In this document: positions 26,481-37,360 of the stretch, one piece after another | Layout: every line of letters begins with the position of its first letter | Numbering within the stretch: the first letter of the stretch is position 1 | Assembly (NCBI RefSeq): GCF_002111585.1 | Contig: NZ_LUTP01000028.1 | Span: 1 to 46,993, forward strand | Direction: 5' to 3' | DNA length: 46,993 nt | From: Lonsdalea iberica | Lineage (GTDB): Bacteria; Pseudomonadota; Gammaproteobacteria; Enterobacterales; Enterobacteriaceae | Program-made: the position numbers and the translations under genes | The notes under the pieces: model-generated | What the model was told of the DNA's origin: nothing | Databases searched by the model: none | Seen by the model: the letters and a program-made list of their open reading frames with translations, nothing else

Positions 26481-28925
26481 TTACTGATTATGATACTTTC
26501 TGGTGCGCCGGGTCGGCACGGCATTAGCCGGGTCGTCAGGCCAAACGTGCTTGGGATAACGCCCTTTCATCTCTTTCTGCACATCACGATAGGCGCCCTG
26601 CCAGAATGCAGCCAGATCGCGGGTGATTTGCAGCGGACGCTGAGCCGGCGACAACAGTTCCAGCACCAGCGCCACCCGGCCCTCCGCCACGCGCGGGCTT
26701 TCCCGTTCGCCGAACATTTCCTGCAACCGTACCGCCAGCGCCGGCGCGCTATCCTCAGCATAGCGGATAGGCAAACGGCTGCCGCCTGGCACCGTGTAAT
26801 GGCTTGGCAACGCGCTATCCAGACGCTGTTTCTGCCGCCAGTCAAGGCGGCGTTGAAGGGCTTCCGCCAGATTGAGCTGATTCAGCCCTCGGCGATCGCG
26901 TACGCCTGCCAAAGAGGGTAAGAGCCACTGTTCCAGCGTCGTCAGCAGCGTGTCGTCATCCACTGCTGGCCACTCGACGTCAGGCAACCATTGGCGCGCG
27001 CACTGAATACGGGCGCGCAGCTGTGAGGCCGCCGCGTCCCAATTCAATACGGATAACCCTTGCTCGCGCAGCCAGTTCAGCATCGCCTGCTGCAGGTCAT
27101 CGTCGGAGGGCTTCGCCAAAGGCCGGATGTGCAACGTCAGACAGCCGATTTGGCTACGCCGACTGGCGCGCAGCGTACCTTTTTCTTCATCCCAGTGCAC
27201 GATATTCCGCTCGCACAACAACCCCGGAGCATGTTGCAACAACCGGTCGATATCCACCGGCAGCGCCAGCTGAATTCGCGCATCGGCATACTGAGGACTT
27301 TGCATCAGCGCGGGGACGATCAGCCACTCGGAAGCGGTCAGCGGGTCGTCCACCGCCAGCTGACCGCCGACGCCGTTCGCCAACTGATAACGGCCGTCCT
27401 GACCGCGCCGCCGGGCGATGCGATCGGCGAAGCCCTTCGCCAGCAGCGCTGCCGCCAGCCCGTCGTCGAAATGGCCTTTGCCGCCCCCTAGACGTCGCGC
27501 CAACTGCGTGGCCCGACGCTGCCAGTGACCGGCCGGGCGACGCAGGCTATCGAACAAATTCGGCGAACCGCTGCGAGGCGGCTCTTCAATAATGGCCGCC
27601 AGCAGCGCCGCCGTGGCCAGCGCGTCGCCGCTATCCCGCGCGGCGGCATGTAGCATTACCGCCAGACGCGGATCGCTGCCGATACCCGCGATCTGCCTGC
27701 CGGTGGTCGTCAACTGCTGCCGATCATCAACGACGCCCAGTTGCAGCAACAGACGCTGTGCGCCAGACAGGGCTGGCGCGGGCGGCGTATCCAGCCAGGT
27801 GAGCTGACCGATATCGCGACATCCCCACTGCAACAAATCCAGCCAGAGGCCCGACAGATCGCTATGCAGTATTTCCGGTTCGCTCTGCGCCGCCGCGCGC
27901 TCCGCCTGCTCTTTCGTGCACAGGTGCCAGCAGACGCCAGGCTCCAGACGTCCCGCCCGGCCAGCGCGCTGCGTCATGGACGCCTGACTGATCCGCTGGG
28001 TCGTCAGCCGCGTCAGTCCGCTTTTGACGTCGAATAGCGCGACGCGCTCCAGACCGCTATCGACGACGACGCGAATGCCTTCAATCGTCAGGCTGGTTTC
28101 GGCGATATTGGTCGCCAGCACCACTTTGCGCCGCCCCGCGGCCGCCGGACGAATAGCCTGCTGCTGCTCCGCCAGCGCCAACGCGCCATACAGCGGACAC
28201 AGGTCGATATCCTCCGCGATGCGTTCGCCTAGCAGAAGTTGCAACCGTTTGATTTCCGCCACGCCCGGCAGGAAGACCAGCATCGAACCGCTTTCCTGCT
28301 GTAGCACCTGCTCAATCAGTCGGGCCAGCGAAGCCTCCAGACGCTCATGCTTCCCCGGCGACTGGAAGTGTCGCGTCACCGGGTAAGCGCGCCCCTCGGA
28401 ACTGACTGCGCGCGCATCCGGTAATAAAGAAGAGAGACGGTCGTTGTCGAGCGTGGCCGACATGATCAGCAGTTTGAGGTCGTCGCGTAGTCCCGCCTGC
28501 ACATCGAGCAACAGCGCCAGCGCGAGGTCGGCTTGCAGGCTACGCTCGTGAAATTCATCCAGGATCACCAGAGAGACGCCTGCCAGCTCGGCGTCCTGTT
28601 GTAACATCCGCGTCAGAATACCTTCGGTCACGACTTCCAATCGCGTCTGCGCGCCGCAGCAGGTTTCGGCGCGCATCCTAAAGCCCACCGTCTGTCCGGG
28701 CGTTTCTCCCAGCAGTTCCGCCAGCCGGAACGCGACGCTTTTCGCCGCCAGACGGCGAGGCTCCAGTAAAATGATACGACCGGGCAGTTCGGCATTCTGC
28801 AACAGCTGTAGCGGCAGCCAGGTAGATTTTCCGGCGCCGGTCGGCGCATGCAGCAATACCTGAGGCGACTGGCGCAACGCGTGGATGACGTCATCCAGCA
28901 CCTCGCTGACGGGCGGTAAACTCAC
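26481..28925 (-). CDS. hrpB: ATP-dependent RNA helicase HrpB
   Basis: The 814-residue DEAH-type superfamily 2 helicase has motif I APTGAGKST (about residues 27-35), motif II DEFH in VSLVILDEFHERS, motif III MSATLD, and motif VI QRAGRAGRLEPG. The helicase-associated (HA2) and HrpB C-terminal domains follow. The length is the family norm. It is upstream of mrcB on the same strand, as in E. coli, and divergent from thpR. Its physiological substrate is not settled. Confidence 0.95.
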   Translation of the reverse strand: MSLPPVSEVLDDVIHALRQSPQVLLHAPTGAGKSTWLPLQLLQNAELPGRIILLEPRRLAAKSVAFRLAELLGETPGQTVGFRMRAETCCGAQTRLEVVTEGILTRMLQQDAELAGVSLVILDEFHERSLQADLALALLLDVQAGLRDDLKLLIMSATLDNDRLSSLLPDARAVSSEGRAYPVTRHFQSPGKHERLEASLARLIEQVLQQESGSMLVFLPGVAEIKRLQLLLGERIAEDIDLCPLYGALALAEQQQAIRPAAAGRRKVVLATNIAETSLTIEGIRVVVDSGLERVALFDVKSGLTRLTTQRISQASMTQRAGRAGRLEPGVCWHLCTKEQAERAAAQSEPEILHSDLSGLWLDLLQWGCRDIGQLTWLDTPPAPALSGAQRLLLQLGVVDDRQQLTTTGRQIAGIGSDPRLAVMLHAAARDSGDALATAALLAAIIEEPPRSGSPNLFDSLRRPAGHWQRRATQLARRLGGGKGHFDDGLAAALLAKGFADRIARRRGQDGRYQLANGVGGQLAVDDPLTASEWLIVPALMQSPQYADARIQLALPVDIDRLLQHAPGLLCERNIVHWDEEKGTLRASRRSQIGCLTLHIRPLAKPSDDDLQQAMLNWLREQGLSVLNWDAAASQLRARIQCARQWLPDVEWPAVDDDTLLTTLEQWLLPSLAGVRDRRGLNQLNLAEALQRRLDWRQKQRLDSALPSHYTVPGGSRLPIRYAEDSAPALAVRLQEMFGERESPRVAEGRVALVLELLSPAQRPLQITRDLAAFWQGAYRDVQKEMKGRYPKHVWPDDPANAVPTRRTRKYHNQ

Positions 28926-28999
28926 AGAATTCTCCGTAATGATTAACTTTAAGCGGCTCGCATTGTAGCATCGGAGCCCCCTATTATAGAGAGAGCGTC

Positions 29000-29536
29000 A
29001 TGACTGCCACCCGCCGCCTGTTTTTTGCCCTGCCGCTGCCGGAAAACACCCGCCGCCAGATTGTTCGCTGGCGCGCGGCGCATTTCCCGATGCAGGCGGG
29101 ACGTCCGATCGCGGCGGCCAATCTGCATCTTACGCTGGCGTTTCTCGGTGAGGTCGGCGACGGTCAGCAGCGTGCGCTGCAAACGCTGGCAGGACGCATT
29201 CGTCAGCCGGGGTTCACCCTGACGCTTGACGACGCGGGTCACTGGCCGCGTCCAGGCGTGGTCTGGCTGGGATGTCGCCGGGCGCCGCGCGGTCTGTTGC
29301 AGTTGGCGGACCTGCTGCGGGCGCAGGCGGCGCGTCACGGCTGCCACCAAAGTCTGCAGCCGTTTCATCCGCATGTCACCCTGTTACGCGGGGCGACCCA
29401 CCCTGTGGCCTTGCCGCCCGCCACCTTCGGCTGGTCAGCTCACGTCGACAGCTTCTCCCTGTATGAATCGCAGTTTGAACACGGCCGAACCCGCTATCGG
29501 TCGCTGGCAAGCTGGCCGCTTATCGCCAAAGAGTAA
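29000..29536 (+). CDS. thpR: RNA 2',3'-cyclic phosphodiesterase
   Basis: The 178-residue 2H phosphoesterase has the two catalytic H-x-T/S-x motifs HLTLAF (about residues 43-48) and HVTLLR (about 129-134). It opens 2',3'-cyclic phosphates on RNA and was first described as 2'-5' RNA ligase (LigT). The stop TAATG overlaps a possible sfsA start by one base, so the two genes form an operon, the same order as in E. coli. Confidence 0.92.
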   Translation: MTATRRLFFALPLPENTRRQIVRWRAAHFPMQAGRPIAAANLHLTLAFLGEVGDGQQRALQTLAGRIRQPGFTLTLDDAGHWPRPGVVWLGCRRAPRGLLQLADLLRAQAARHGCHQSLQPFHPHVTLLRGATHPVALPPATFGWSAHVDSFSLYESQFEHGRTRYRSLASWPLIAKE

Positions 29537-29541
29537 TGACT

Positions 29542-30264
29542 ATGCAGTTTTCGCCCCCGTTGCAGCCCGCGACGCTGATTAAACGCTACAAACGCTTTCT
29601 GGCTGATGTGGTCACGCCCTCAGGCGACGTCATGACGATCCACTGCCCCAACACCGGTGCGATGACCGGCTGCGCCACGCCGGGCGATACCGTCTGGTAC
29701 GCGACCTCCGACAATCCCAAACGCCGCTACCCCTGTACCTGGGAACTCACCGAAACGCAGGACGGCGATCTCCTGTGCGTCAACACGCTACGCGCCAATC
29801 AGGTCGTCCGTGAGGCAATACTGGCGCAGAAAATCCCGGAATTGAACGGCTACGACTCGGTGAAAAGCGAGGTGCGCTATGGCGAAGAGGGCAGCCGCAT
29901 TGATTTTCTTCTCCAGAAGCCGGGAATAGCGGACTGCTATGTTGAGGTTAAATCAGTCACATTATTGCAACATGCGAGTGGTTATTTTCCTGATGCAGTG
30001 ACGCTGAGAGGACAAAAACATTTACGTGAACTACAGTACATGGCGGCCAGCGGAGCGCGTGCTGTACTCTTTTTCGCCGTGATGCATTCCGGCATCACGC
30101 GGGTCTCTCCTGCCGGCCACATAGATAAACGTTATGCCGAATTATTATGGCAGGCACAGCAACTGGGGGTTGAAATTCTCTGTTACGGGACCCATCTTGC
30201 TGCGGAAGGGATAACAGTAAATGGCCCGTTACCATTCGATAACATGGCGGTAATGCGCGAATAG
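29542..30264 (+). CDS. sfsA: SfsA sugar fermentation stimulation-type protein
   Basis: The 240-residue protein matches E. coli SfsA throughout ([15 protein letters not shown], then [20 protein letters not shown] and YVEVKSVTL). The Asp/Glu-x-Lys of RIDFLLQ...VEVKSV recalls a nuclease fold, but the biochemical role is not settled; the E. coli gene was found as affecting maltose use. I start at 29542 ([12 protein letters not shown]) by similarity; an ATG at 29536 overlaps the thpR stop. It lies upstream of dksA. Confidence 0.92.
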   Translation: MQFSPPLQPATLIKRYKRFLADVVTPSGDVMTIHCPNTGAMTGCATPGDTVWYATSDNPKRRYPCTWELTETQDGDLLCVNTLRANQVVREAILAQKIPELNGYDSVKSEVRYGEEGSRIDFLLQKPGIADCYVEVKSVTLLQHASGYFPDAVTLRGQKHLRELQYMAASGARAVLFFAVMHSGITRVSPAGHIDKRYAELLWQAQQLGVEILCYGTHLAAEGITVNGPLPFDNMAVMRE

Positions 30265-30425
30265 CGTGATACGTTATGTTTACGGATGAATTCAACGCTT
30301 CCTCACACTTTATCAGGCCAGTGTCAGGAATGATTGCCAACCCAACGTCCATCTGTTATTTATAGCGGCCTGTTTTTTCCCCTCGGGGATCGATACTGCG
30401 TGTCGTGTTATGTAGGAGAAGCAAC

Positions 30426-30881
30426 ATGCAAGAAGGGCAAAACCGTAAGACATCCTCTCTGAGCATCCTCGCGATTGCCGGAGTGGAGCCATACCAGGAA
30501 AAGCCGGGCGAAGAATACATGAACGACGCTCAGCTGGCGCATTTCAAGCGCATCCTTGATGCATGGCGCAACCAGCTACGTGGCGAAGTTGATCGCACCG
30601 TATCACACATGCAGGACGAAGCTGCTAACTTCCCAGACCCCGTTGACCGCGCGGCTCAAGAAGAAGAGTTCAGCCTGGAACTGCGTAACCGCGATCGCGA
30701 ACGTAAACTGATCAAGAAGATCTCCAAGACATTGCAAAAAATCGAAGACGAAGACTTCGGGTTCTGCGACTCTTGTGGGGTTGAGATTGGTATCCGCCGA
30801 CTGGAAGCCCGTCCGACCGCCGACCTTTGCATCGACTGCAAAACGCTGGCGGAAATACGCGAAAAACAAATGGCAGGATAA
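30426..30881 (+). CDS. dksA: RNA polymerase-binding transcription factor DksA
   Basis: The 151-residue protein works with ppGpp in the secondary channel of RNA polymerase to change initiation at rRNA and amino-acid promoters. The coiled-coil tip carries the acidic DPVDRA; the zinc finger has four cysteines in CDSCG and CIDCK. The start at 30426 has GGAG upstream and gives the E. coli length; the longer frame adds only non-homologous residues. About 160 bp before it is non-coding and must hold its promoter. Confidence 0.97.
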   Translation: MQEGQNRKTSSLSILAIAGVEPYQEKPGEEYMNDAQLAHFKRILDAWRNQLRGEVDRTVSHMQDEAANFPDPVDRAAQEEEFSLELRNRDRERKLIKKISKTLQKIEDEDFGFCDSCGVEIGIRRLEARPTADLCIDCKTLAEIREKQMAG

Positions 30882-30891
30882 TCTATTCCTG

Positions 30892-30917
30892 AACGGGAAG
30901 GCTTCGGCCTTCCCGTT
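30892..30917 (+). terminator. intrinsic terminator after dksA
   Basis: AACGGGAAGGC (30892-30902), loop TTCG, and GCCTTCCCGTT (30907-30917) form a stable UUCG-capped stem followed by TCTTTATAT. It lies 11 bp after the dksA stop and before gluQ. Confidence 0.85.
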
Positions 30918-30958
30918 TCTTTATATGACGTCCATCGACATGACGCTCCCGCAGTAGT

Positions 30959-31876
30959 ATGTCCGCATTACAACAAGATAATCATTACGTCGGGCGCTTT
31001 GCCCCTTCCCCGTCCGGCGATCTGCATTTTGGTTCCCTGATAGCCGCTCTCGGCAGCTACCTGCAGGCGCGTGCCTGCGGGGGACGTTGGCTGGTCCGCA
31101 TTGAAGATATCGATCCCCCTAGAGAAGTCCCCGGCGCCGCCTCGCGCATTCTGCGCCAACTGGAGCACTACGGTCTCCACTGGGATGGCGACATCGTTTA
31201 CCAGTCGCAGCGCCACGACCGCTACCGCCAGATCCTCGACGACCTCAAACAACAGGGGCGCTGCTACTACTGCACCTGCACGCGTCGCCGCATTCAGCGT
31301 CTCGGCGGCCGTTACGATGGCCACTGCCGCACGCTGGCGCACAGTCCGGATAACGCCGCGCTGCGGCTAACGCAAACCCGCCCAGTCATGCGCTTCCACG
31401 ACCGTCTGCGCGGTTGGTTGGATGCGGACCCGGCGCTGGCGCGCGAAGACTTCATTATTCATCGCCGCGATGGCCTGTTCGCCTATAATTTAGCGGTGGT
31501 AGTGGACGACCGCGATCAAGGGGTGACAGAGATCGTCCGTGGGGCGGACCTGATCGAGCCCACCGTGCGCCAGCTGTCGCTGTTTCGACAACTTGAGTGG
31601 AATGCGCCGGACTATGTACATCTGCCGCTTGCGCTGGATGCGGCGGGCAAAAAGTTGTCCAAACAAAATCATGCCCCGCCGCTGCCCCAGAGCGATCCGC
31701 GGCCGACGTTGGCGCAGGCGCTTGCTTTTTTGCGCCAACCCTTGCCGGAAAGCTGGCAGGACCTGACGCTGCCGGCACTCCTGACATGGGCCGAGACCCA
31801 CTGGTCGCTCGCGACCATACCTACGGAAGCGGCGATTCCGTTGCCCGAAATCACATCAGCATTCTCAAAGCGCTGA
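30959..31876 (+). CDS. gluQ: glutamyl-Q tRNA(Asp) synthetase
   Basis: The 305-residue truncated GluRS-like enzyme loads glutamate onto queuosine at tRNA-Asp position 34. It has the HIGH-like [14 protein letters not shown] and the KMSKS-like KKLSKQNHA, and a zinc site from CYYCTC with YDGHC. There is no anticodon-binding domain, as expected. It lies between dksA and pcnB as in E. coli, separated from dksA by a terminator. Confidence 0.95.
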   Translation: MSALQQDNHYVGRFAPSPSGDLHFGSLIAALGSYLQARACGGRWLVRIEDIDPPREVPGAASRILRQLEHYGLHWDGDIVYQSQRHDRYRQILDDLKQQGRCYYCTCTRRRIQRLGGRYDGHCRTLAHSPDNAALRLTQTRPVMRFHDRLRGWLDADPALAREDFIIHRRDGLFAYNLAVVVDDRDQGVTEIVRGADLIEPTVRQLSLFRQLEWNAPDYVHLPLALDAAGKKLSKQNHAPPLPQSDPRPTLAQALAFLRQPLPESWQDLTLPALLTWAETHWSLATIPTEAAIPLPEITSAFSKR

Positions 31877-31944
31877 GGGTGAGCTATGATTAGCCGCTAT
31901 TTTTTGATTGGGCCGTTCATTTTTCATCATTATCGAGGTGTATT

Positions 31945-33351
31945 ATCTTTACCCGAGTAGCTAATTTTTGTCGTAAGGTACTGAACCGTGAGAACGAGTC
32001 CGGCGCTTCCTCAGCACCGCGCGAGTCCATGACGGTCATTCCGCGTGACCAACATACTATTTCACGCAGTGACATTAGCGATAATGCCCTGAAAGTACTT
32101 TACCGCCTGAACAAGTCAGGCTATGAGGCTTACCTGGTCGGCGGCGGCGTACGTGATCTGCTGTTAGGCAAAAAGCCCAAAGATTTCGATATCACGACCA
32201 ACGCAACGCCGGAACAGGTTCGCAAACTTTTCCGCAACTGCCGTCTGGTCGGACGCCGCTTCCGCCTGGCCCACGTCATGTTCGGTCCTGAAGTGATCGA
32301 GGTCGCGACATTCCGCGGTCACCACGAACAGCATCAGGAACAGCTGCTGAAAAACACGTCCCAGCAGGGACTCAACGGCATGCTGTTGCGCGACAACATT
32401 TTCGGCACGATCGAAGAAGACGCCCAACGCCGCGACTTCTCCATCAACAGCCTCTATTACAGCAGCGCGGACTTCACCGTGCGCGACTACACCAATGGGG
32501 TTAGCGACCTGAATCAGCGCATCATCCGCCTGATTGGCGAGCCGGAAAAACGCTACCGCGAAGATCCGGTGAGAATGCTGCGCGCCGTGCGTTTCGCCGC
32601 CAAGCTGGATATGACCATCAGCCCGGAAACCGCCGAGCCGATCCCGCGTCTGGCCTCGTTGCTGCACGATATTCCGCCGGCGCGTCTGTTTGAAGAGTCG
32701 CTGAAGCTGCTACAGGCGGGCTACGGCCATCCGACGTATGAACTGCTGTGCGAATATCAACTGTTCCAGCCCCTGTTCCCGCTGATCAGCCGTAACTTTA
32801 CCGAAACCGGCGAAACCACGATGGAGCGGATGATCGTGCAGGTGCTGAAAAACACCGACCAGCGTATTCAGAACAACATGCGCGTGAACCCGGCATTCCT
32901 GTTTGCCGCCATGCTGTGGTATCCGCTGATCGAGCACGCCCAGAAGCTGGCGCAGGAAAGCGGTCTGGCCTATTTCGAGGCCTTCGCGCTGGCGATGAAC
33001 GATGTACTCGACGAGCAATGCCGTTCACTCTCCATCCCCAAACGCATTACCTCGCTGATCCGCGATATCTGGCAGCTGCAACTGCGCTTGTCTCGCCGTC
33101 AGGGAAAACGCGCCTTCAAGCTGATGGAGCACCCCAAATTCCGAGCGGCCTACGACCTCTTGTGCCTGCGCGCTGAAATCGAACATCAGCCGGAACTGCA
33201 GCGTCTGGCGCAGTGGTGGGGCGAATTCCAGGTAGCTGCGCCGCCGAGGCAGCAAGTCTTACTCAACTCGCTGGATGACGGCCCTACGCCGCACCGCCGC
33301 TCTCGCCGTCCGCGCAAGCGCCCGGCCGCGCCGCGCCGAGGTCAGCAATAA
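31945..33351 (+). CDS. pcnB: poly(A) polymerase I, probable non-AUG start
   Basis: The 468-residue enzyme adds 3' A tails that promote RNA decay. The nucleotidyltransferase motif is [18 protein letters not shown] with its acidic pair, the RNA-binding region follows, and there is a basic tail ([18 protein letters not shown]). The first ATG (32029) lies 28 codons inside. The frame upstream reads [12 protein letters not shown], the conserved N-terminus, and directly before it stand ATT (31942) and ATC (31945), with GAGGTG just upstream. E. coli pcnB is known to start with AUU and to be translated poorly for that reason. The same scheme seems to apply here; which of the two codons is used is open. 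Confidence 0.93.
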   Translation: MFTRVANFCRKVLNRENESGASSAPRESMTVIPRDQHTISRSDISDNALKVLYRLNKSGYEAYLVGGGVRDLLLGKKPKDFDITTNATPEQVRKLFRNCRLVGRRFRLAHVMFGPEVIEVATFRGHHEQHQEQLLKNTSQQGLNGMLLRDNIFGTIEEDAQRRDFSINSLYYSSADFTVRDYTNGVSDLNQRIIRLIGEPEKRYREDPVRMLRAVRFAAKLDMTISPETAEPIPRLASLLHDIPPARLFEESLKLLQAGYGHPTYELLCEYQLFQPLFPLISRNFTETGETTMERMIVQVLKNTDQRIQNNMRVNPAFLFAAMLWYPLIEHAQKLAQESGLAYFEAFALAMNDVLDEQCRSLSIPKRITSLIRDIWQLQLRLSRRQGKRAFKLMEHPKFRAAYDLLCLRAEIEHQPELQRLAQWWGEFQVAAPPRQQVLLNSLDDGPTPHRRSRRPRKRPAAPRRGQQ

Positions 33352-33845
33352 TGACGTGCGTGTATCTGGCACTCGGCAGCAATTTGTCGCAGCCGTTACA
33401 ACAGGTACATGCTGCGCTGACAGCGTTGGACGCGATCCCTCTCACCCAGCTGGTGCGCTGCTCGCCCTTCTATCGCAGCCGTCCGCTGGGCCCGCAAGAC
33501 CAACCGGATTACCTCAACGCCGTGGCGGAGCTTCACACCGAGCTTGAACCGGAAGCGCTGCTGGATCAGACGCAGCGCATCGAGCTGGAACAGGGACGCG
33601 TCCGTAAGGCGCACCGCTGGGGGCCTCGCACACTGGATTTGGACATCCTGCTGTTCGGCGATGAGGTGATCAATACCGACCGCCTTATCGTTCCCCACTA
33701 CGATATGAAAAACCGCGAATTCATGCTCTATCCACTGGCCGACATCGCCCCCGAACTGACTTTCCCCGACGGAGAAGCGCTGGTCGATCGCCTGGCCTGC
33801 GTGCCGTCCAACGGACTTGCCCTGTGGGATCACGCGGCGCAGTAA
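33351..33845 (+). CDS. folK: 2-amino-4-hydroxy-6-hydroxymethyldihydropteridine diphosphokinase
   Basis: The 164-residue enzyme passes pyrophosphate from ATP to hydroxymethyldihydropterin in folate synthesis. The hallmark RWGPRTLDLDILLFG holds the catalytic Arg and the two Asp that bind Mg; the pterin site is in LALGSNLSQPL. The start ATG shares one base with the pcnB stop (TAATG), so translation is coupled to pcnB. Confidence 0.96.
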   Translation: MTCVYLALGSNLSQPLQQVHAALTALDAIPLTQLVRCSPFYRSRPLGPQDQPDYLNAVAELHTELEPEALLDQTQRIELEQGRVRKAHRWGPRTLDLDILLFGDEVINTDRLIVPHYDMKNREFMLYPLADIAPELTFPDGEALVDRLACVPSNGLALWDHAAQ

Positions 33846-33939
33846 ACGTTGCCGCAAATAAAATGTCCGACGCCTCGCCGTTTTCAGTAGAATATCGCCG
33901 CCCCTTTTCACGTCCTTATCTTTATTCAGGAAGGCAGCT

Positions 33940-34734
33940 ATGAAACCAACAACCCTCACTCATCTGCGCCAGTGGAAACAGGCCCGCAAAAAGTTCGCCA
34001 CCATCACCGCCTACGACGCCAGCTTTGCCCGTCAGTTCTATGAACACGGCGTCAAAGTCATGCTGGTGGGAGACTCCTTAGGGATGACCGTGCAGGGAAA
34101 CGATTCCACGATCCCCGTGACGCTCGAAGATATGGTCTATCATACCCGTTGTGTCCGACGCGGCGCGCCGCTGTGTCTACTGCTCTCCGACATTCCGTTT
34201 ATGGGCTGCGCTACGCCGGAGCAGGCCTGTCAGCAGGCGGCCGAATTAATGCGGGCAGGCGCCAACATGGTGAAAATAGAGGGAGGCAGCTGGCTGGTGC
34301 CAACCGTACAGAAGCTGACAGAACGCGCCGTGCCGGTGTGCGGCCATTTGGGCCTGACGCCGCAGTCGGTCAATATCTTCGGCGGCTATAAGGTGCAGGG
34401 TCGTAGTGATACCGCCGCGGAGCAGCTGTTGGAAGACGCGATCGCGCTGGAGCGAGCCGGCGCGCAAATGATGGTGCTGGAGTGCGTACCGGTCGAGCTG
34501 GCCCAGCGCATCACCAACGCGCTGACGATCCCGGTTATCGGCATTGGCGCAGGCAACGTGACCGACGGACAAATTCTGGTGATGCACGACGCATTGGGTA
34601 TCAGCGGCGAGCAAACGCCAAGCTTCGCCAAAAACTTTTTGGCCCTGGCGGAAGACATCCCCTCGGCCATTCGCCTTTACGTGCAGGAAGTAGAGCAGGG
34701 ACTGTACCCTGACGACCAGCACGCCTTTCACTAA
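33940..34734 (+). CDS. panB: 3-methyl-2-oxobutanoate hydroxymethyltransferase
   Basis: The 264-residue enzyme makes ketopantoate from 2-oxoisovalerate and methylene-tetrahydrofolate, the first step to pantothenate. The family motif [11 protein letters not shown] and the metal-binding Asp in LLSDIPFMG are present; the catalytic Glu lies in [14 protein letters not shown] or the preceding part. AGGAAGG precedes the ATG. It heads the panBCD group, 15 bp before panC. Confidence 0.96.
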   Translation: MKPTTLTHLRQWKQARKKFATITAYDASFARQFYEHGVKVMLVGDSLGMTVQGNDSTIPVTLEDMVYHTRCVRRGAPLCLLLSDIPFMGCATPEQACQQAAELMRAGANMVKIEGGSWLVPTVQKLTERAVPVCGHLGLTPQSVNIFGGYKVQGRSDTAAEQLLEDAIALERAGAQMMVLECVPVELAQRITNALTIPVIGIGAGNVTDGQILVMHDALGISGEQTPSFAKNFLALAEDIPSAIRLYVQEVEQGLYPDDQHAFH

Positions 34735-34749
34735 CGCAGGAGAAGCGGA

Positions 34750-35604
34750 GTGTTAATTATCGAAACGCCCCTTTTGCTAAGGCGCGAAGTCCGGCGCTGG
34801 CAGCAAGAAGGGAAAAGAGTGGCGCTGGTTCCCACCATGGGGAATCTGCATGACGGCCACATGGCGCTAATTGACGCCGCCAAAGCGAGCGCCGATATCG
34901 TCATCGTCAGTATTTTCGTCAATCCGATGCAGTTTGAACGCGCGGACGATCTGGATCGCTACCCGCGTACGCTGCAAGAAGACTGCGAACGCCTGACCCA
35001 ACGCGGAGCCGATCTGGTCTTCGCTCCGGCCGCGCAGGACATCTACCCCGCCGGGCTTGATCAGCAGACTTTTGTCGAAGTCCCCGGGCTGTCACAGATG
35101 CTGGAGGGCGCCAGCCGTCCCGGCCATTTTCGCGGTGTAGCCACGGTGGTCAGTAAACTGTTTAATCTGGTACAGCCGGATGTCGCCTGCTTCGGCGAAA
35201 AGGATTATCAACAGCTGGCGCTGATTCGTCGGATGGTGGCGGATATGGGATACGACATCAGCATCGTGGGCGTCCCGATTGTCCGGGCGGAAGACGGCCT
35301 GGCACTCAGCTCGCGTAACGGCTACCTCACCCCTGAAGAGCGCAAGCTGGCGCCTCAGCTGCCGCGTATTATGCACACCATCGCGGAAGAACTTGCCACC
35401 GGTAATCGGCAGATTGACCACATTCTGGGGCGAGCGGAAGAGGCCCTGCGCAATGCGGGCTTTACGCCGGATGAACTGTTTATCCGTGATGCAGACTCGT
35501 TGGAACCGCTGACGACGGACAGCGCGCGCGGCGTCATTCTCATGGCTGCGTGGCTCGGAAAAGCGCGGCTTATCGACAACCTGCAGGTGGATCTCACCGC
35601 ATAA
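34750..35604 (+). CDS. panC: pantothenate synthetase
   Basis: The 284-residue enzyme joins pantoate and beta-alanine using ATP. Class I nucleotidyltransferase features are [13 protein letters not shown] (HIGH-like) and the KMSKS-like region [10 protein letters not shown]. The start is GTG at 34750, after AGGAG; no ATG is near. It follows panB by 15 bp, and panD, which supplies beta-alanine, comes 20 bp later. Confidence 0.96.
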   Translation: MLIIETPLLLRREVRRWQQEGKRVALVPTMGNLHDGHMALIDAAKASADIVIVSIFVNPMQFERADDLDRYPRTLQEDCERLTQRGADLVFAPAAQDIYPAGLDQQTFVEVPGLSQMLEGASRPGHFRGVATVVSKLFNLVQPDVACFGEKDYQQLALIRRMVADMGYDISIVGVPIVRAEDGLALSSRNGYLTPEERKLAPQLPRIMHTIAEELATGNRQIDHILGRAEEALRNAGFTPDELFIRDADSLEPLTTDSARGVILMAAWLGKARLIDNLQVDLTA

Positions 35605-35624
35605 TCGACACCCGGTATTCGCTA

Positions 35625-36005
35625 ATGATAAGAACTATGCTGCAAGGCAAACTACACCGGGTCAAAGTGACCCAAGCGGACTTACACTACGAAGGCTCTT
35701 GCGCCATCGACCTTGACTTCATGGATGCCGCAGGCATTTTGGAATACGAGGCCATCGATCTGTATAACGTGGACAACGGCCAGCGATTTTCCACTTACGC
35801 AATCGCCGCCGAACGCGGATCGCGCATCATTTCCGTAAACGGCGCGGCTGCACGCTGCGCCTGCGTCGGTGACCGTATGATCATCTGCTCCTACGTGCAA
35901 ATGTCAGACGAACAGGCCCGCGATCATCACCCCAACGTCGCCTATTTCAACGACGACAATGAGCTCCAGCGCACAGCTAAAGCCATTCCGGTGCAGTTAG
36001 CCTAA
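35625..36005 (+). CDS. panD: aspartate 1-decarboxylase
   Basis: The 126-residue proenzyme makes beta-alanine for pantothenate. Self-cleavage between Gly24 and Ser25 ([13 protein letters not shown]) gives the pyruvoyl group. The start at 35625 ([15 protein letters not shown]) is the family N-terminus; the longer frame overlaps panC in vain. In E. coli maturation needs PanZ, which is not in this window. panBCD are adjacent here, whereas in E. coli panB and panC are separated from panD by another gene. Confidence 0.96.
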   Translation: MIRTMLQGKLHRVKVTQADLHYEGSCAIDLDFMDAAGILEYEAIDLYNVDNGQRFSTYAIAAERGSRIISVNGAAARCACVGDRMIICSYVQMSDEQARDHHPNVAYFNDDNELQRTAKAIPVQLA

Positions 36006-36054
36006 TCCCCTGCGGCGTCGCGTCTGCGGCGCCGCTTCTCCGCCGAAGCGTTCG

Positions 36055-37302
36055 CTAGTTAGCCAGCCGCGCCGCCATGGTCTCAATGGAGTCTGTTCGC
36101 AGCAGAAACAGTCTTTTCAGCGTAAACGGGTTATCCCCCGGCAGCACCTTTCCCTGTTGCGTCGTCAACGCCATATGAAAACCCGCGGCCTTCGCCGCCT
36201 GAACCGCCGTCGGGGAGTAGCCGCCAAACGGATAGGACAGATACCACACTTGTGCGTTAAACGGTGACAGTGCGCGCCGCGTATGCTCGAGATCAAGCTT
36301 GATATTGCGCCGCGTTCGACTCAATAAAACCGGGCGACGCGCAGGACCCAGTCGATGCAGAAAATGGGTATGTGACTGGAAGTCGAACACATCGGCAATC
36401 TGCCGGAGTTCACTGCTGCTCATAAATTGCAGCGAGTTCGGATCCCACGGCTGCGGCTGCGATTTGATGCGTGAAGTGATGATGAACGCAGTGGCATGGA
36501 AGCCAAACTGTTTCAGTGTCGGATAAGCGTAGCGACAGACGGACTTCAGACCGTCATCAAACGTCAGCACGACCGCCCTGCCCGGTAAATTGATGCGATT
36601 GTGCAGGTAATCTTCCAGCTGATACAGCGAAAGCGTCGTGTAACCGGCCTCTTTCAAATAGGCCATCTGGCGGTTGAACGCGTCATCCGACGTCGTCGTC
36701 GACGTGTGCAGAAAATGCGTGTTTTCGACGTCGGTCAGCAGATAGTGATAGGTCAGCACCGGAATACCGTGATCCTGTTCACTGTCTTGCGCCCTGATGA
36801 ACGCCGGCCTGTCGCCCAGGGCAATTTCATACCAAAGGTGATTGAACCGATCGTGGCTGAGACCGGCGACAGGATAGCGCAGGTTGCCCGCCATCACGCC
36901 CATCGCCGGGCTATCGTCATCCGGCGCCGAGTAGAGCGTCACCGGTCGCGGCGTGATGAGATTTCGACGAGGGCAAGGCGTCATCGGGTGAACTTGCGCC
37001 GGAGGGCCGTCGAGCGGCGCGCCGAGCGCATGCTTATCGATGAAACCAGTGCCGAACCCGAAGTTCAGCGCATCACGCTCTTCGGAGCCGGGACGCACCC
37101 GGACCACCTCGCCGCGTTTGATGGAGGCGACGATTTTCACGCTGTCGTCAATCAAGGCGTAGACGTCGCTGTCGTGGATGAGCGTTCGGTATTCGGAAGA
37201 GGGATCGGCGTGATGCGACAAGGCATGGGCACCGGTCAGCAACGCCAGGAGCGCGATGCCGACGCCGAGCCCCGCAACGGCCGCCTTGGATTGAACGTGC
37301 AT
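36055..37302 (-). CDS. yadE: exported polysaccharide deacetylase-like protein YadE
   Basis: The 415-residue protein has an N-terminal export signal/anchor (AVAGLGVGIALLALLTGAHA), an SH3-like part, and a C-terminal NodB-type deacetylase domain. The metal-site Asp pair is in VVLTFDDGLKSV and the paired histidines are in FQSHTHFLHRL. The length fits E. coli YadE (409). It probably removes acetyl groups from an envelope polysaccharide; the substrate is unknown. It is convergent with panD and shares its strand with yadGH. Confidence 0.85.
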   Translation of the reverse strand: MHVQSKAAVAGLGVGIALLALLTGAHALSHHADPSSEYRTLIHDSDVYALIDDSVKIVASIKRGEVVRVRPGSEERDALNFGFGTGFIDKHALGAPLDGPPAQVHPMTPCPRRNLITPRPVTLYSAPDDDSPAMGVMAGNLRYPVAGLSHDRFNHLWYEIALGDRPAFIRAQDSEQDHGIPVLTYHYLLTDVENTHFLHTSTTTSDDAFNRQMAYLKEAGYTTLSLYQLEDYLHNRINLPGRAVVLTFDDGLKSVCRYAYPTLKQFGFHATAFIITSRIKSQPQPWDPNSLQFMSSSELRQIADVFDFQSHTHFLHRLGPARRPVLLSRTRRNIKLDLEHTRRALSPFNAQVWYLSYPFGGYSPTAVQAAKAAGFHMALTTQQGKVLPGDNPFTLKRLFLLRTDSIETMAARLAN

Positions 37303-37336
37303 AGAGAATTGACTTATTTGATGCCGATATTAAAAA

Positions 37337-37354
37337 CGCCTCCCGAAGGAGGCG
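37337..37354 (-). terminator. intrinsic terminator of yadGH
   Basis: CGCCTCC (37337-37343), loop CGAA and GGAGGCG (37348-37354) form a short GC stem. Read on the minus strand the stem runs into TTTTTA. It lies 7 bp after the yadH stop codon. Confidence 0.8.
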
Positions 37355-37360
37355 AACACA

